Positions 33,501 to 48,500 are shown, counted from the stretch's first letter. The stretch: 64,000 bases of DNA from Amphimedon queenslandica (GCF_000090795.2 NW_003546423.1:78512-142511), one strand, 5' to 3'. Notes: generated by a model from the sequence alone, not told the origin. Numbers and translations: made by a program.

Positions 33501-36500
33501 TAATAAATAGTATTGCTATTAGTAAATCTTTGCATGCAATAATTATGCTGCTTACCTCAGTTTTGTTGTGTATCATGTAGAATGGAGTTAGAGTGATGAC
33601 CTTTGTGAATGAGAAAGTAGCCATTTTACAAGTGAATCCCATCTACACAATGTATAAAGGGAGAAAGCACAATATAATTAGTAAGGGAGTAGTTCAGTGC
33701 CTATACCGGTACCTGATAAACTTTATTATCAGTAGAGGAGCTGACAATCCCTTCACTCCCAACAGTATCTAATGAGAAGTTTTTAGACCAGTCACTCCAT
33801 GATCCATCTTTAGTCTTTACTCTTACAGACACCTATAAGGAAAAGAGATCAATAGTTACAACAAGCTGCTCATTGAATGCAAAACAATGATTCCCTTTCT
33901 CTAAGTCCCCATAGTACAATTGGCAATGATATCATACCTATATAGGAACAACAATTTTTATTCACTACTAAAACCTGAATTTGTGAAGGCCCACAAAAAC
34001 CCACCATTATTATGAACTTGCCAACAGTGTAAAACAGATGAGATTATTTGACAAAGCAATAATGTTCCATAAATTTGGTTCTCTAGTTTTGGCTATGCAA
34101 CACTTTAATTATAAATTTTAGTGAAAAGATCAAGATTTTTTATAATACTGAAATATATAAAGAAAAAAGTAATCTTAATAAATCAATGTATAATTATTTA
34201 AATTATTTTATCAAAAGGCCTATTTCAAGTACATGTACATTAATTAATCATAGTTCAAGAGTAATTTACAGTTCAAGAGTAATTTACAGTTCAAGAGTAT
34301 AGAACTTTAGCAGAACTAACGACCCAGCAGGCATACCAATCACCACAATCCCAGTTCATCACTATCTCCACTTTATTCCCAAAGTTATCCTGGAGCTGGA
34401 AATTATTCATCTGTATATTGACTTTCCCCCAGGTATTGCCATTTTTACCATCATATAAACCCAGATATTCGTTAACAATTCGTATCATAACTATTCCAGC
34501 ACCCCAAGCAGTATCAATAGAGGAAGACGATATATCTTCTGGATCCTCCCAAGCTTGGCAAGAAGTTTTGTGATAGGGCTTGCCACTATATCCACGCATC
34601 TCAACCTCACTGCTAGAATATGAACGGCAATTATAAACAGTGTGAGCTTTAGTATTTCCATGCTCGAGAAAAAAACCGGCTTTATGACCTTTTTTTGACA
34701 TGACCATTGAGAGCCATGAATTACCACTTGTTCCTACAAATTTGATTCCTTTATAATCGATACATTTAACCAGCTTTTGCGATTCTGGGAAAACATTAGG
34801 CGTGTATCGTAAAACACGTAGCAAACTTTGACCAGCTGAATCTCTATCCTCTATGGTAAAATCAGATCCTGTAACACTAAATGCCAGCACATTTACAGTA
34901 ACTGGTGTATTGGAATTGGTCTCACTCTCACCCATCTTAGCTATCCACTTGTGCTCTCCTTCACTGTTAAACGGTACAGTGAAATATAAAGGGACTCTTA
35001 TATCAGAAGTGACTCCTAATGTAGATTTGTCACCAGAGTGATCTAGATCGTGATTGAACTCATTGCTGGTAGTAGATTTGGTCCATTCGCTACTAAGAGG
35101 GCTCATACCATCATCCAGCGAATATATAGCGACATTTTCCTGCACGTGTCCTTTTATCTGGTCCAGTATTCCTTCATCTGTATCTCCATTGTAGTTGACT
35201 GAAACAAATATACTGACTTGCATTGCACCATTAGCATAGACTCTGGTGTCTTGCCTGTCACTGAATTCATCAGCGTATAAATTAACCAGTATAATCAGGG
35301 TTGGATCAAAAGCTGACATTGTAAACATCTTTTCTCTTTTACACTAGAAAGGTTTATTCCTCACCAGTCCTATCTACTGCAAATGGTCTCATTACTTTTA
35401 TACAATAAGAGGAGGAAAGAGGAAGGAAACATGTTCCTCCAATTCATAATTCTCATGGACAAAGAATGATATGATAATTCATTTACTGTATCAGACAAAT
35501 TAAGTACTAGATTAGTCTGTGACTATACTGTATAGGTCAAACAAACTCTCTTTTATTTACAAGCTCAGCAATATAATTAATCTTAAGCAAAATAACAAAA
35601 AGAAGAAGTCTCTGTGGAGGACTCAGATATCACACCCAATGTAGTTTCAATATAATTTAGATAATGTATGTTTACAGAGTTGCATGCAAATAATTAGTCT
35701 CTGAGTGGTAACTTATCATTTGTGTAACTTCTAATAGGCTTTGATTTTGATATAGGGATCAAGATAGCCTCAATAATGGTATGATAATTCATTTTCTGTA
35801 TCAGACAAATTAAGTACTAGATTAGTCTGTGACTATACTGCATAGGTCAAACAAACTCTCTTTTATTTACAAGCTCAGCAATTATGATTAATCTTAAGCA
35901 AAATAGCAAAAAAGAATTCTGTGTGGAGGACTTAGATATGACAACCAATGTAATTTGAATTTTAATTCAGATACATGTACATGTGTGTTTACAGTGTTGC
36001 ATGTGTCAATTAGTCTCTGAGTGGAAACTTATGATTTGTGTAAATTTTATTAGGCCTTACTTTTCTTTACTTGTATCTAAATGTAGCTCTACTGATACAC
36101 AAGGCTAGCCTCAGTTTTGTTCATTGTTAATGTCACCTTTTTTGTTCTTTTGTGTCAAATATTATTTAAGTATGATTTTGTTAGAGTTGTGTTTGTAGGG
36201 TTAACAAGAGAATTCTGATTAAAACTATCTGGCCTGTTACATACTGGCTTTACAAAAATTTTACATCTCTGATTTAAAACTCATGCTTTATGCCACAAAC
36301 ACTTTAAATCAAGCCCAAGAATACCATGTATGTGTACCTGACTAGAGTATTAGTTTTTTTCCTAAGCTAACCTTATCAGACGAGAACAGGACCAAATCAG
36401 TTCCTTTGCTTAATATTCCAGAATCTTTTGATCCCCAATGATGAGCTTTATGCTATGAAATAAGGCAAATAAACAATAATTATACAAAATAACACCAATT

Positions 36501-39500
36501 TTATTTCATTAAAATGATGAAGCTACTAATAATTACATGGCCAAGCTCATTTTTATACAATTATTGACATTAAGATTTTAATAATGAAAAAATTAGGCTT
36601 TGATAAAATATTATTATAAGACGAGTTTACTCTACATCTCACAATATGTTTACGCTGGAGTTGAATTTGGTTCTATTCTAGTTGAAATTGCCCGCTCTTT
36701 TAATTTTTAAAATTGATGGTATGCTGGCCAAGCATTATATTATATTAACCAGCCTTAACTCACTGAAAATTCCAGCGTCAGTCCAGTTTTATTGATAAGC
36801 CAATAAGGACTAAAGAGATTAACATGTCTAGTACCACCACGGACCTCATGAATGACAGAAAGATGCTACACAAAATGTAAGAGACAGTAAAAAAGGAAAG
36901 CAAGAGTATAAGCTAGCAGGAGAGCATAAATTAATAAAAGACTTACCACGCTATGGCCTTTCCCTTCTTCACTCTTCAATTTAATGTCATCATTTTCCAT
37001 TGAGTCACTAAGCTCAAGATGACCCAACAGTCGGACCCCATCGCCCATAGAAAACTAAAAATTACAAAAATCTCATAACTTTTGAAAAAAACAAGTAAAA
37101 TGATCCATAGCAGTTACTATGTACATACATAAACAAAAATATTGCTCTTCTTCCCTAAAGCCCAACACCACTATGGCAACTTTGGTGAAAGCAACTTTGT
37201 GGTTACTTTGATGTCTGTCAACTTTGTTGCCTGAAATAGAACAGTGTTCTAAAAATTGCTATTGATTACAACAAAGTTGCTTTGTGGATGTTGGGCTTAG
37301 TGGCTATTTTGATGGTTAAGTTTTTATTTTGAAAATCACATAAATAATGTAGACATTCTTATACCTCAATTGGTAGCTTGGTATCTTTCTCAGGGTTAAT
37401 GTGACTGACGTTAACAAACGATCCTGACAATATGTCAGTCCCTGAGACTCTAAGTTTATTGTGAAGATAATTGTGTAGAACAAAAGGATAGTGAATGTGT
37501 AGCATATGATGGGGACCAGGAGGAACTGATAAGTAATTACTATAATTCTCGGCCAACGAATATACCTGTAAAAATAATAACAGCAATAAATGAAAAATGA
37601 AGTGATTACACATACAATACATGTGCATATATTTTTTAATATAATCATACAAAATCAAAAATTTACTAATACACTGATGCAATGTAATTACTGTATAGGG
37701 TTGGGCAATATCAGTTAAGTATTGTATTGTCAATTTTTAAAAGTTTATTGTCAAACAACTAATTATTGTTAATACTTACTAACTCAACAGTGAAGATTAA
37801 ATTAATCAACTAAATTACTAATAAATTGTTTACAATACACTGTCAGACATTTCTTGAAGAAAAGTAAGCATATTTACTTGTTCTCAAAGCCAAAATATCC
37901 CCAAACAATACTTGTTGTCCCACTATTTGGTATTAGTTGAATTTAGTTCCATAGCCATTTCTCTTTGAAGTCCAGATGTGGGACAACAAGTGCCGAATAC
38001 CATATACGTAAACGATAAATACACGGTATTTTATTGGATATATATTCAATATTATATTATTTGTCAATTATTGTTTTTAGCAATATTTATAATTTTATTG
38101 TCCAATAATAAAAATAATATTGTATCGACAAATAAAAAACGGTTTATTGCCCACCCCTATTAATGTACAGTAATCATAAATGCTATACTTACATGAATGT
38201 ACATTGATTTACAATGAAGATAGACTCCATTCTCTGATAAACTGTGCCATGATACACCATTACTGCAAACACTGTATAAAAATAAATAAAGACAATTAAT
38301 ATTGCATCTTTTTCAGTTTCATAGTGAATGGCCTTTAAATTAATAAAATTATTAGAAAATAAATAATAATTATAACTAAAATTACATTATAGATCTATGT
38401 GTTTTAATATAAGTCATAACTACGTACGAACACTGTAAGTGCAAGCATGGCACAAATAATGTTTTACAATAAAAACATAATATTATACACCAGATCTTCC
38501 TTAAGAATATACCTAAAATTGATAGTATTTAATATTGACTTAGTCTTGCCCTGCCCCTTTGCTATCTGCAGATTGCGCAGAGGTAGAAAAGGGACGAGGT
38601 GAGACTAATATTGAGTATGTTGTACTAAAATGAAAACCAACTAAGCATAGAAGAGATAATGCATTTCATAGCCAATTATCCAAATGCTGCAAATGATTGT
38701 ACATCAACAAAACCTCCTTGTCCAGTTTCCTACATTGTATCATCAGGACTTGGTTCCTTGTTTCACTTATTTACTGATAAAGAGCATCGTGGGATAGGCT
38801 TAGCTACCATAGTTGAAGCAGAGTTAATTGAAAAGATTTTGGCTACTAAAGGAATCACTCCAGTAGGCTACAGTTGTACTGACAACATTAAAAACCAAAA
38901 AATTTCTGAGCTTCTTGGATATACTAAGCAGAACCACTAATAATCACTCATAATTGTATGCTAATAAAAACCCTATTTTTTATATTATTTTTGTTTTTTT
39001 TGATGATCAGAGATACTACCACAATTTAGAGTGGAATTCCACTGGTCCAGAAGTTGTGACTGGATTCTACCATGGTGAATCTAAAAAATTTACTACTCTA
39101 TATAGATACCTTAAAGCCACTAGATAAATATTTTCATTTTGCTAATAGTATTGATTTGTGACCATAATTGACAAAAGGGCCCTTATGGCGGATTTTAAAA
39201 TTGATAGTTATAATGGAAAATATCAACCTGTGAGTGCTTTGTTAGACAATCATTGTTTCTAAAAGTTTCATGGTTACTTTTTGCATCCTGTGGAGTAATT
39301 TTATGATAACTGGGGCTCAGGAAGTTGGATTTCTTAGGCTAGAAAGACAAATTTCACTACCCGCCATAAGGTACCTTTTGTCAATTATGGTCACATTTAG
39401 CATGTACTAATTTTTTTGCAATTTTGCTCAATTCATAACTATTAATAATCTAGTATTAATAAATGCGAGTTACATATAATGAAGGTGGTGTTTTACTGCT

Positions 39501-42500
39501 AATTGAACTAAGACTATTAGCAACAGTAAGTTAATCATCTACTAAACAGTATTATGCATTGATTCATGTCATACTAAGATCAACTTCATCTGTTATTATG
39601 ATTTAATGCACAGGATAATAATGTTTTGCACTGTCTACCATATATTTTTTCTCTTTTATATTTCCTCTCCTTTGTTTCCTTCACCTTTGGTGTATCAATT
39701 AAAATCCTCATGTTGAGAATACTAGTCCTAAAAGTATTTACTTATTACCGGTAAATGCTTCAGGTACATGTGATACACATGTACTATAATTTTTCCACAT
39801 GGGTAATGATGTCACTTCCTGCAAAAAGTGCATGTGACCATGGTGGAGTTTTATTTTGGCAATTGGCAGATTCATAGATAGTAGACACATGTCTACTATC
39901 AATGGCAGATTGCAAACAAAATCACTAATATAAAACCGCCAATCATTAATGAGCATGCTCAGTAATGCATGTGTACACAAAAATCGCCAAATCAAACACC
40001 ACCAGTAACAATTTCACAGCAAAATCATCAAAATAAAACGTCGCCAAAATAAAGCACTATAAGGTATCTATGGATCCATGAACAGTGTGAAAATATACCA
40101 AGAAAGGTGTGGATTAATCAGAACTATCAATAGAAATCTAAAAATTGCTAAAATTAATAATCATCCATTACTTGTCTTGACAGTATAAAAATTACTTAAT
40201 CTTTGTTTATTGATGTAATGCATTGACTACAACTCTACAATAGTGATAACTCTTCAATTCAAACAGTAAAAGTAGCGGAATGTTCAGCCCTTCAAATATT
40301 TTAATAATCAAATGTAGGACAAATTTTAGCAGCCAATTTTTATCCCAGAACAAATTTGAGTAGCCAATTTTTATCCTAGGAAGGTAGGACAAAATAATCT
40401 CAAGTAGGACATAAAGTAGCAGCACAATTTTGACCAGTAGGACAACTTTTGATGTGACAAAAAGTGTCATGACAGTACCCCTCGCCTATATGCCTACAGC
40501 ATGGGCGAGGGCAAAAAGCGTGGCAAGTCCAATAAGTGTTTGTAGTATCAGTTAGTAAACTCAACATGACAATAGTATCTATGGTAAACTAGAGTAAATG
40601 TACTCTATATCTATGGTATACCTCACGTAGCCAGACTCTACTATCTATTTTCCTTGGGCTAGCTGCAAATGGAGAAACTGACTGCAATTGAAGTTGTTGA
40701 TGATAGTAAGAGAGAAGAATTGAAAGGTTTCTTATACAAACACCTGCCTGACACAATAGAGGTAATAAACAAAATATCTATTCTATAGCATTAATTTTTG
40801 TAAAATTTAGATTATATGTGGATTAAAGTTAGCAAAGGAGCTCAATGCCAAAGTTTTCACTGACGACAGCTGGCCTGATGTAAAAACTGTTATCTATACT
40901 TATAATGAAGGAGAATTTACATGTTAGTAATTGCTGTCAGTCCATTGTGGTACTATTATCTCTATTATTTTAGTTATCTATCCATTTGGTACTGATAATT
41001 CAAAAACTGCTGTTACATTAAAGTCTGTAATTGATTCACTTCTCGACAATGCCCAGCAACCAATGATTACTGGTAACTTATCATGTACTTCAGCAATTGA
41101 TTTTAGAGAGAAAAATTGTGTCATTATGCATGTGCAAGCATATTGATGGCTGCATGATTTTATTCTGCCACATTTACTCCCTCAAAAATTACATTCATTA
41201 TAATTATGGTATTTAACAGGTTGTGAAGAGGTTTTTCAAGAAATGAAGAAATTAGGGATAGATCAAAAAATTTCAGTACCTACATTTCGATATGTTTACA
41301 CACAGAATACCACAAAGATCGAAAGGTATCTCATTTTAATGATATAAAGTTATAAATTTTGTATAGACCGGCTCTTTCTGAAGGATATATAATTGATAGC
41401 ATTCACTCGTCTGATGTTGAGTATGTTGTATCAAAATGGAAATTAGCTAAAAATAGTCTTAAAATGAAACAGTTGATGCGGCATTTGATTGCCCATCATC
41501 CAAATGCTGCAATTTATGATACATCAACAGAACCTCCTCGTCCAGTCTCCTGGAATGTATCATCAGGACTAGGTATTCTTCAGCACTTATATACTCATGA
41601 AGAGCATCGTGGGAAAGGTTTAGCTACCATAGTTAAAGCGGAGTTGATGGAAAAGATTTTAGCCGAAGAAATCACTCCAGTAGGTTACATTGATTTTGAT
41701 AATGTTAAAAGCCAACAAGTTTCAGAGTTTCTCGGATATACTAAAACAGGATCAGTGTTGTTTCATACCGAACTCTAACATAAAATAATCATTAATAATT
41801 CTAACTATATTAATAACAACTCTATTTTCTAGATTATAGATCTATATATAATTTGTTTTTTTTTTCACAATGATTCTAAATATTACCAGCACAATCTATA
41901 GAGTGGAATCTCAGTGGAATCTAGTCTCGCAAGCCAGACCATTCATTCCCGAGCCTACAGTTATTTGGGAAATGGTCTGGCTTGCAGGACTAGCGGATGC
42001 TGCACTGAGAGCCTGGGAGTGAGATTCCAGCTAGCATCCAAAAAATTACTACTCTATACTATAANGTCAGGCGGGCCTGACCCTCGCGAGGGTCAGGCCN
42101 NNNNNNNNNNNNNNNNNNNNNNNNNNNNNNNNNNNNNNNNNNNNNNNNNNNNNNNNNNNNNNNNNNNNNNNNNNNNNNNNNNNNNNNNNNNNNNNNNNNN
42201 NNNNNNNNNNNNNNNNNNNNNNNNNNNNNNNNNNNNNNNNNNNNNNNNNNNNNNNNNNNNNNNNNNNNNNNNNNNNNNNNNNNNNNNNNNNNNNNNNNNN
42301 NNNNNNNNNNNNNNNNNNNNNNNNNNNNNNNNNNNNNNNNNNNNNNNNNNNNNNNNNNNNNNNNNNNNNNNNNNNNNNNNNNNNNNNNNNNNNNNNNNNN
42401 NNNNNNNNNNNNNNNNNNNNNNNNNNNNNNNNNNNNNNNNNNNNNNNNNNNNNNNNNNNNNNNNNNNNNNNNNNNNNNNNNNNNNNNNNNNNNNNNNNNN

Positions 42501-45500
42501 NNNNNNNNNNNNNNNNNNNNNNNNNNNNNNNNNNNNNNNNNNNNNNNNNNNNNNNNNNNNNNNNNNNNNNNNNNNNNNNNNNNNNNNNNNNNNNNNNNNN
42601 NNNNNNNNNNNNNNNNNNNNNNNNNNNNNNNNNNNNNNNNNNNNNNNNNNNNNNNNNNNNNNNNNNNNNNNNNNNNNNNNNNNNNNNNNNNNNNNNNNNN
42701 NNNNNNNNNNNNNNNNNNNNNNNNNNNNNNNNNNNNNNNNNNNNNNNNNNNNNNNNNNNNNNNNNNNNNNNNNNNNNNNNNNNNNNNNNNNNNNNNNNNN
42801 NNNNNNNNNNNNNNNNNNNNNNNNNNNNNNNNNNNNNNNNNNNNNNNNNNNNNNNNNNNNNNNNNNNNNNNNNNNNNNNNNNNNNNNNNNNNNNNNNNNN
42901 NNNNNNNNNNTGTTGGGAGTTTGATATCATAAGACTGATTTCTTGTAATGCGTGCAGTACTTTTGTTTGTGTACTTCACAAATTTTGTAAACTGAGCTCA
43001 ATTCACCACTCATGCATGCAGTATTGCATTACTGAGCCCTATTTTAGTACTTTAAAATTGTAATGCTATAGTAACTAGCTATAATTTTTGTAAATGCCAA
43101 AATAACGAGAATCAAAACTAAATTGAGTTGTCAGAATAATGGAATTATAACTCAAAACATGGGCTCCTGCTCAAAATTAATAGAAATAACATTAATTTGG
43201 TGCCACACTTTCTCCGATTCTGTCCGTCTTCTCCAGCTTTCCTGAACTACACGTGGCTAGATACATATCTATGTCCGCATTCTTTCGTGGCATCTCCCGC
43301 TCCGTCTCCCGCTTTTATCCGTCAACTCCCGCTCCTGCTCCCGCTCCGTCTCCCGCTTTTATCTGGTCCCCATGAGCCCTCATTTTCTTGGCTATAGCTC
43401 TAACTTTTGACTTAGAGATTCTATTGTAAAAATGAACATACCAGTGCATTCCTCTCCTTTGCCACATCTATTGTGGTACTTAAGATAGGGTCTATAATTG
43501 GTATAACCCATACAGAAAGTATTATAGCCACTTTTCACAAATTTAATTTATTTGCATTGTTGTGTTAAATAATGGGTGGGGTCTATAATCATTCAGTGTG
43601 CCAATTCTAGATCTATTTATGCAACAATTTACGAAATATTATAGACAGTGCTTTACTTTAGAGGTGTGGCTGCAGAGTGCAGAGGGCTAGACCCAAACTA
43701 GAAGAAAATCCGAGAGAAAATCTCAAAATTAATGGAGGAGACTGTAATTGAAGTTGATACTAGTAGAAGAGAATTGAAAGATTTCTTGTACAAACACTGG
43801 CCTGAAACGATAGAGGTAATAAACAGAATTTATTATAGCATCCGATATATAATTTTTGATAAAATCAAGATTATACATGGGCTGAAGTTAGCAAAGGAGC
43901 TCAATGCCAAAGTTTTCACTGATAGCAGTTGGCCTGATGTTAAAACTGTTATCTATACTTATAAGGAAGGAGAAATTCCTTGTTAGTCATTCCGCTGTAT
44001 AGTTTCAATCTATATTGTGGTTATCTTTGTTATTTAGTTATCTATCCATTTGGAACTGATAATTCAAAAACTGTTGCTATAGTAAAGTCGGTGATTGAGT
44101 CACATCTGGACAAAGCACAGCAGCCAATGATTATAGGTAAAGTCACTTATTTAACTTAATTTGGGTAATCTTAGAGGGAAAATTTGTGACAAATTTTGAT
44201 AAATTAAAGATTAGCATTGGTTTTGCATTGAGCATGCACACACTGATGTAAAAATGCGAGTTTAATTTGGGTGAATTACTATCAAAAAATTCTAAAATTA
44301 CTCTCACTAAATTATGTCATTTAACAGGTTGTGAGGAGGTTTTTCAAGAATTGAATAAATTGGGCATGAACCAAAAATTTTCTGAACCTGGTATTCGATA
44401 TGTTTACACACAGGATAACACAAAGATCAATAGGTATAGCATATTTAATGTTGTAAAAATTATGACTTCTCTTCTAGACCGGCTCTTCCTGAAGGATATG
44501 AAATTGACAGCATTCACTCGTCTGATATTGAGTATGTCGCAACAAGATCAGGACCAGCTAAACATAGTCTCAAAATGAAAGAGATAATAATGCATTTCAT
44601 TGCCAATTATCCAAATGTTGCAATTTATTGTACAACAACAGAACCTCCTCGTCCAGTTTCCTACATTGTATCATCAGGACTTGGTTGCTTCTATCACTTA
44701 TTTACTGATGAAGAGCATCGTGGGAAAGGCTTAGCTACCATAGTTAAAGCGGAATTAATGGAAAAGATATTAGCTAAAGGGATTACTCCAGTAGGTTACA
44801 TTGCTGCTGACAACATTAAAAACCAAAGAATTTCTGAGCTTCTTGGATATACTAAAACCGAATCACTCGTGGTTAATAGCCAACTCTAACATTAATAATC
44901 ACTATGTAAATAACAACTTATTCACAATTAAAATTAGCCAATGCGGTATTGTAGCAAGAAATATTATAATTCTTTTTGCAAGTTCAGAGGTGTGGCTGCA
45001 GATATGGAGGAGCTGTCTGCAATTGAAGTTGTTAATTCCTGATAGTAAGAGAGAAGAATTGAAGGATTTCTTATACAAACACTGGCCTGACACAGTAGAG
45101 GTAATACACAGAATATAGCAAAAATATTTTTGTAAAATCCAGATTATAAATGGACTAAAGTTAGCAAAGGAGCTCAATGCCAAAGTTTTAGTCACTGATA
45201 ACAGCTGGCCTGATGTAAAAACCATTATCTATACTTATAATGAAGGAGAAGTTCCATGTTAGTAATTCAGTCTACTGTGCATAGTACTATGACTTCTGAT
45301 ATTTTTAGTTATCTATCCATTTGGTACTGATAGTTCAAAAACTGCTGCTATATTAAAGTCTGTGATTGAGTCACATCTGGACAAAGAACAGCAACCATTG
45401 ATTATGGGTAATCTATGATGTACTTTATAGCAAGTAATTTTAGAGGGTACATATGTTTAAACTGGCAAGTTTGTGGCTACAGTATGTGTTATTGAGTATG

Positions 45501-48500
45501 TGCATATTAATTATGGTTTGTTTTATTTTGGCGAATGACTTTCAAAATTTTTCAATTCTGCTTGATAAATTCTGCTACATTTTACCCCCTCAAAAATTAC
45601 ACCCATTATACTTATGGTATCTAATAGGTTGTGAAGAGGTTTTTCAAGAAATGAAGAAGTTAGGAATGGATCAAAGATTTTCAATGTCTATGCTTCGATA
45701 TGTTTACACACATAAAAACACAAAGATCAACAGGTATATCATCTTTAATGGTATAAAAATTGACTTCATTGTATAGACCAGCTCTTCCTGAAGGATATAA
45801 AACTGATAGCATTCACTCGTCTGATATTGAGTATGTTGCATCAAAATGGCCGGGAACCAGCTAAAGATAGTCCCAAAATGAAACAGTTGATGAGGCATCT
45901 TATTGCTAATTATCCAAACGCTGCAATTTACAATACATCAACAGAACCTCCTCGTCCAGTCTCCTGGATAGTATCATCAGGACTAGGTATCCTCCGTTAC
46001 ATATTTACTGATGAAGAGCATGATGGGTTTCATAGTTGGAGCAGAATTGGTACGAAAAATGTTGGCCAAAGGGATCGCTCCAGTAGGTTACGTTTATATT
46101 GACAACACTAAAAGTCAAAGACTCTCTGAGTTTGGTGGGTACGCTAAGACAGGATTACTTTTGGTTCAAAGCAAACTCTGATCTCTAATTTAATGACAAT
46201 TTTACTTTAATAATAAGTTAAATAATGTCTAGTGCATGTATGTATATAAAATTGTGTGTGAGTGAGTCTATAAAGACAATCTGTGAACTCAATATTTAAT
46301 TATTCATATTTAATATTAATATTTAATATTGAGTTAGTCTTACCCTGCCCCTTCATTACCTCCGGCCGCAGGTAGCGAAGGGACAGGGCGAGACTAACAT
46401 CTACTTGAGTATGTTGTATCATGGTTGCATTTTAAATGAAAACCAAAGGAGATAACAGGTTTCATTGTCAATTATCCAAATGCTGCAATTTATCGTACAT
46501 CAACAGAACCTCCTCTTTATATTATGTCATCAGGACTTGGTTTCTTATTTCACTTATTTACTGATAAAGAGCATCGTGAGGAAGGTTTAGCTACCATAGT
46601 TAAAGCGGAATTGATGGAAAAGGTTTTGGCCAAAGGAATCACTCCAGTAGGTTACATTGAAGTTGACAATGTTAAAAGCCAAAAAGTTTGAGAGTTAGTC
46701 TTGGATATATTAAACAGAATCACTCATGGTTAATAGTGAGCTCTAAAATTGAAAACCAAGAGCATGAGCCATCATCACACTGTAATCATTATTAATAATT
46801 GAATCTACTTGTTTGCAGGCATATCATCAAGTAAGTCTACCAAGTCATCAACAATACCTCAGTGATAATAATGCATTATATTTTAATTTTTCATTAATAG
46901 TTTTAAATTATTTGTATTATATTTTCTCTATATTGTATTTCCTCTGCTTTGTTACCTTTACCTTTGGAGTATAAATTGAAATTCTTAAGTTGAAAATGCT
47001 TCCAGAACAGTTCTAAAAGTACTTGCTTAATGTTTTAGGTAAATGTAATAGTGCCATTTTTTCCCCGTGAGTAATGATGTCACTTCCTGCAAAAGTGCAT
47101 GTGACCATCTGGTTTTGCCCTGTTTCCAATCCATTTATGTGTAATCATAGGCGGCGGCAGGATTGGCAGAGCAGTATCTATGAGCATAGATATCTATGCT
47201 ATGAGTCAGGCAAGAACAATGGCGCACGAAGTGCGCAGTGATTTTGGCCACGCCCACTTTTCCGCGCGTATATATTTTGGGACGCATGGAATAAAATTAG
47301 TCAGGCGTGGCCTGACCCTTGCGAAAATGGAGGGTCAGGAACCTCGTATACCAGACTTGTTAGCTGCTGCAGAAATTCTGCAGTGACACATTGTGACTCA
47401 CTATGACTTGCTAACTTTAATAATCATTAATAACTGATTGAAAATGGATGTTGGTGACTTGGTTCTGTAGCTAATCTTCTTGCATATTCTTCCAGACACT
47501 ATAAATTCATCAGAGCAGTTATATAGGATGTCATCAGAGCAGTTATATAGGATGTCATCAGAAGTCTCATCTATAGGAAGCTCCTCAAACTCGGCCATAT
47601 ATTCCGCCTCAATTCTCTCCATGTGGAAAACACCAAATTAGATCTGCTAAACGAACTAGCCTGGGAAGTGATGTTGCTTCTACAGCTGACAGTCTTACAA
47701 GTCGTCATTGCTTCTTTATTTTTAATTATAATTGTTTTTGTTTTTATCAAGTTATCAAACAAAATGATTGGGTATTTATTATTCATTATGATGACATAGG
47801 CTGCTACAGCAGCTGCAGCTCCACCCGAAGCCATAGTAGTTGAAAACAAGTCTGGTATACACGAGGTTCCTGACCCTCCGTTTTCGCAAGGGTCAGGCCA
47901 CGCCTGACTAGAATAAAATCACTTTTAGCTCTGCAGCTCAAGAAAATAAGGACAACAAGAACAATCCGGGTAGCCATTCTTCTTGTAATGCCCCTTCTAT
48001 AAGCGTTACATACGTGTATTACAGAGCCATCTTACTATATGCATAGATTGTATTACTTAGTAATACAATCTATGCTATATGGTTAATCAGTTCAGCTAGT
48101 AACGCCAATTACAGACCGACCATTTCTAAGCATCAACAGAAACTTTGCAAACGCAGCTGACAAGAAGCTGCATAAAAATCCTGTGGGAAACCGAGTCGCT
48201 GACCACCGGTATGTAACAGTTAGTAAAAACTACTTTGATGTGCAATAGCTCTTGAAAAATGCAACATGATCTCTAGTGTAGAATTAATCACGGGCAAAAA
48301 TTGATTAGTATGCCATAAAAATACGCCTAGAAGGCACCCTATCTTATCTGTAAAGCTCTATTCAACCTTTAAAGTGCTAGTCCTGGTCCTCCTGGAAGGC
48401 TTGTTGACAAAGGAAAGCAGAAAAGACTGTCTCTTGCTAGCCATGGTAATTTTTCATAGTGATAGTGCTTGTATATCTCCGGTCACTGCATAATTTCCCC

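Noticed and set aside
41914-42979. Long open frames across the N run at 42.1-42.9 kb
   Set aside because: Artefact of an 811-base gap.
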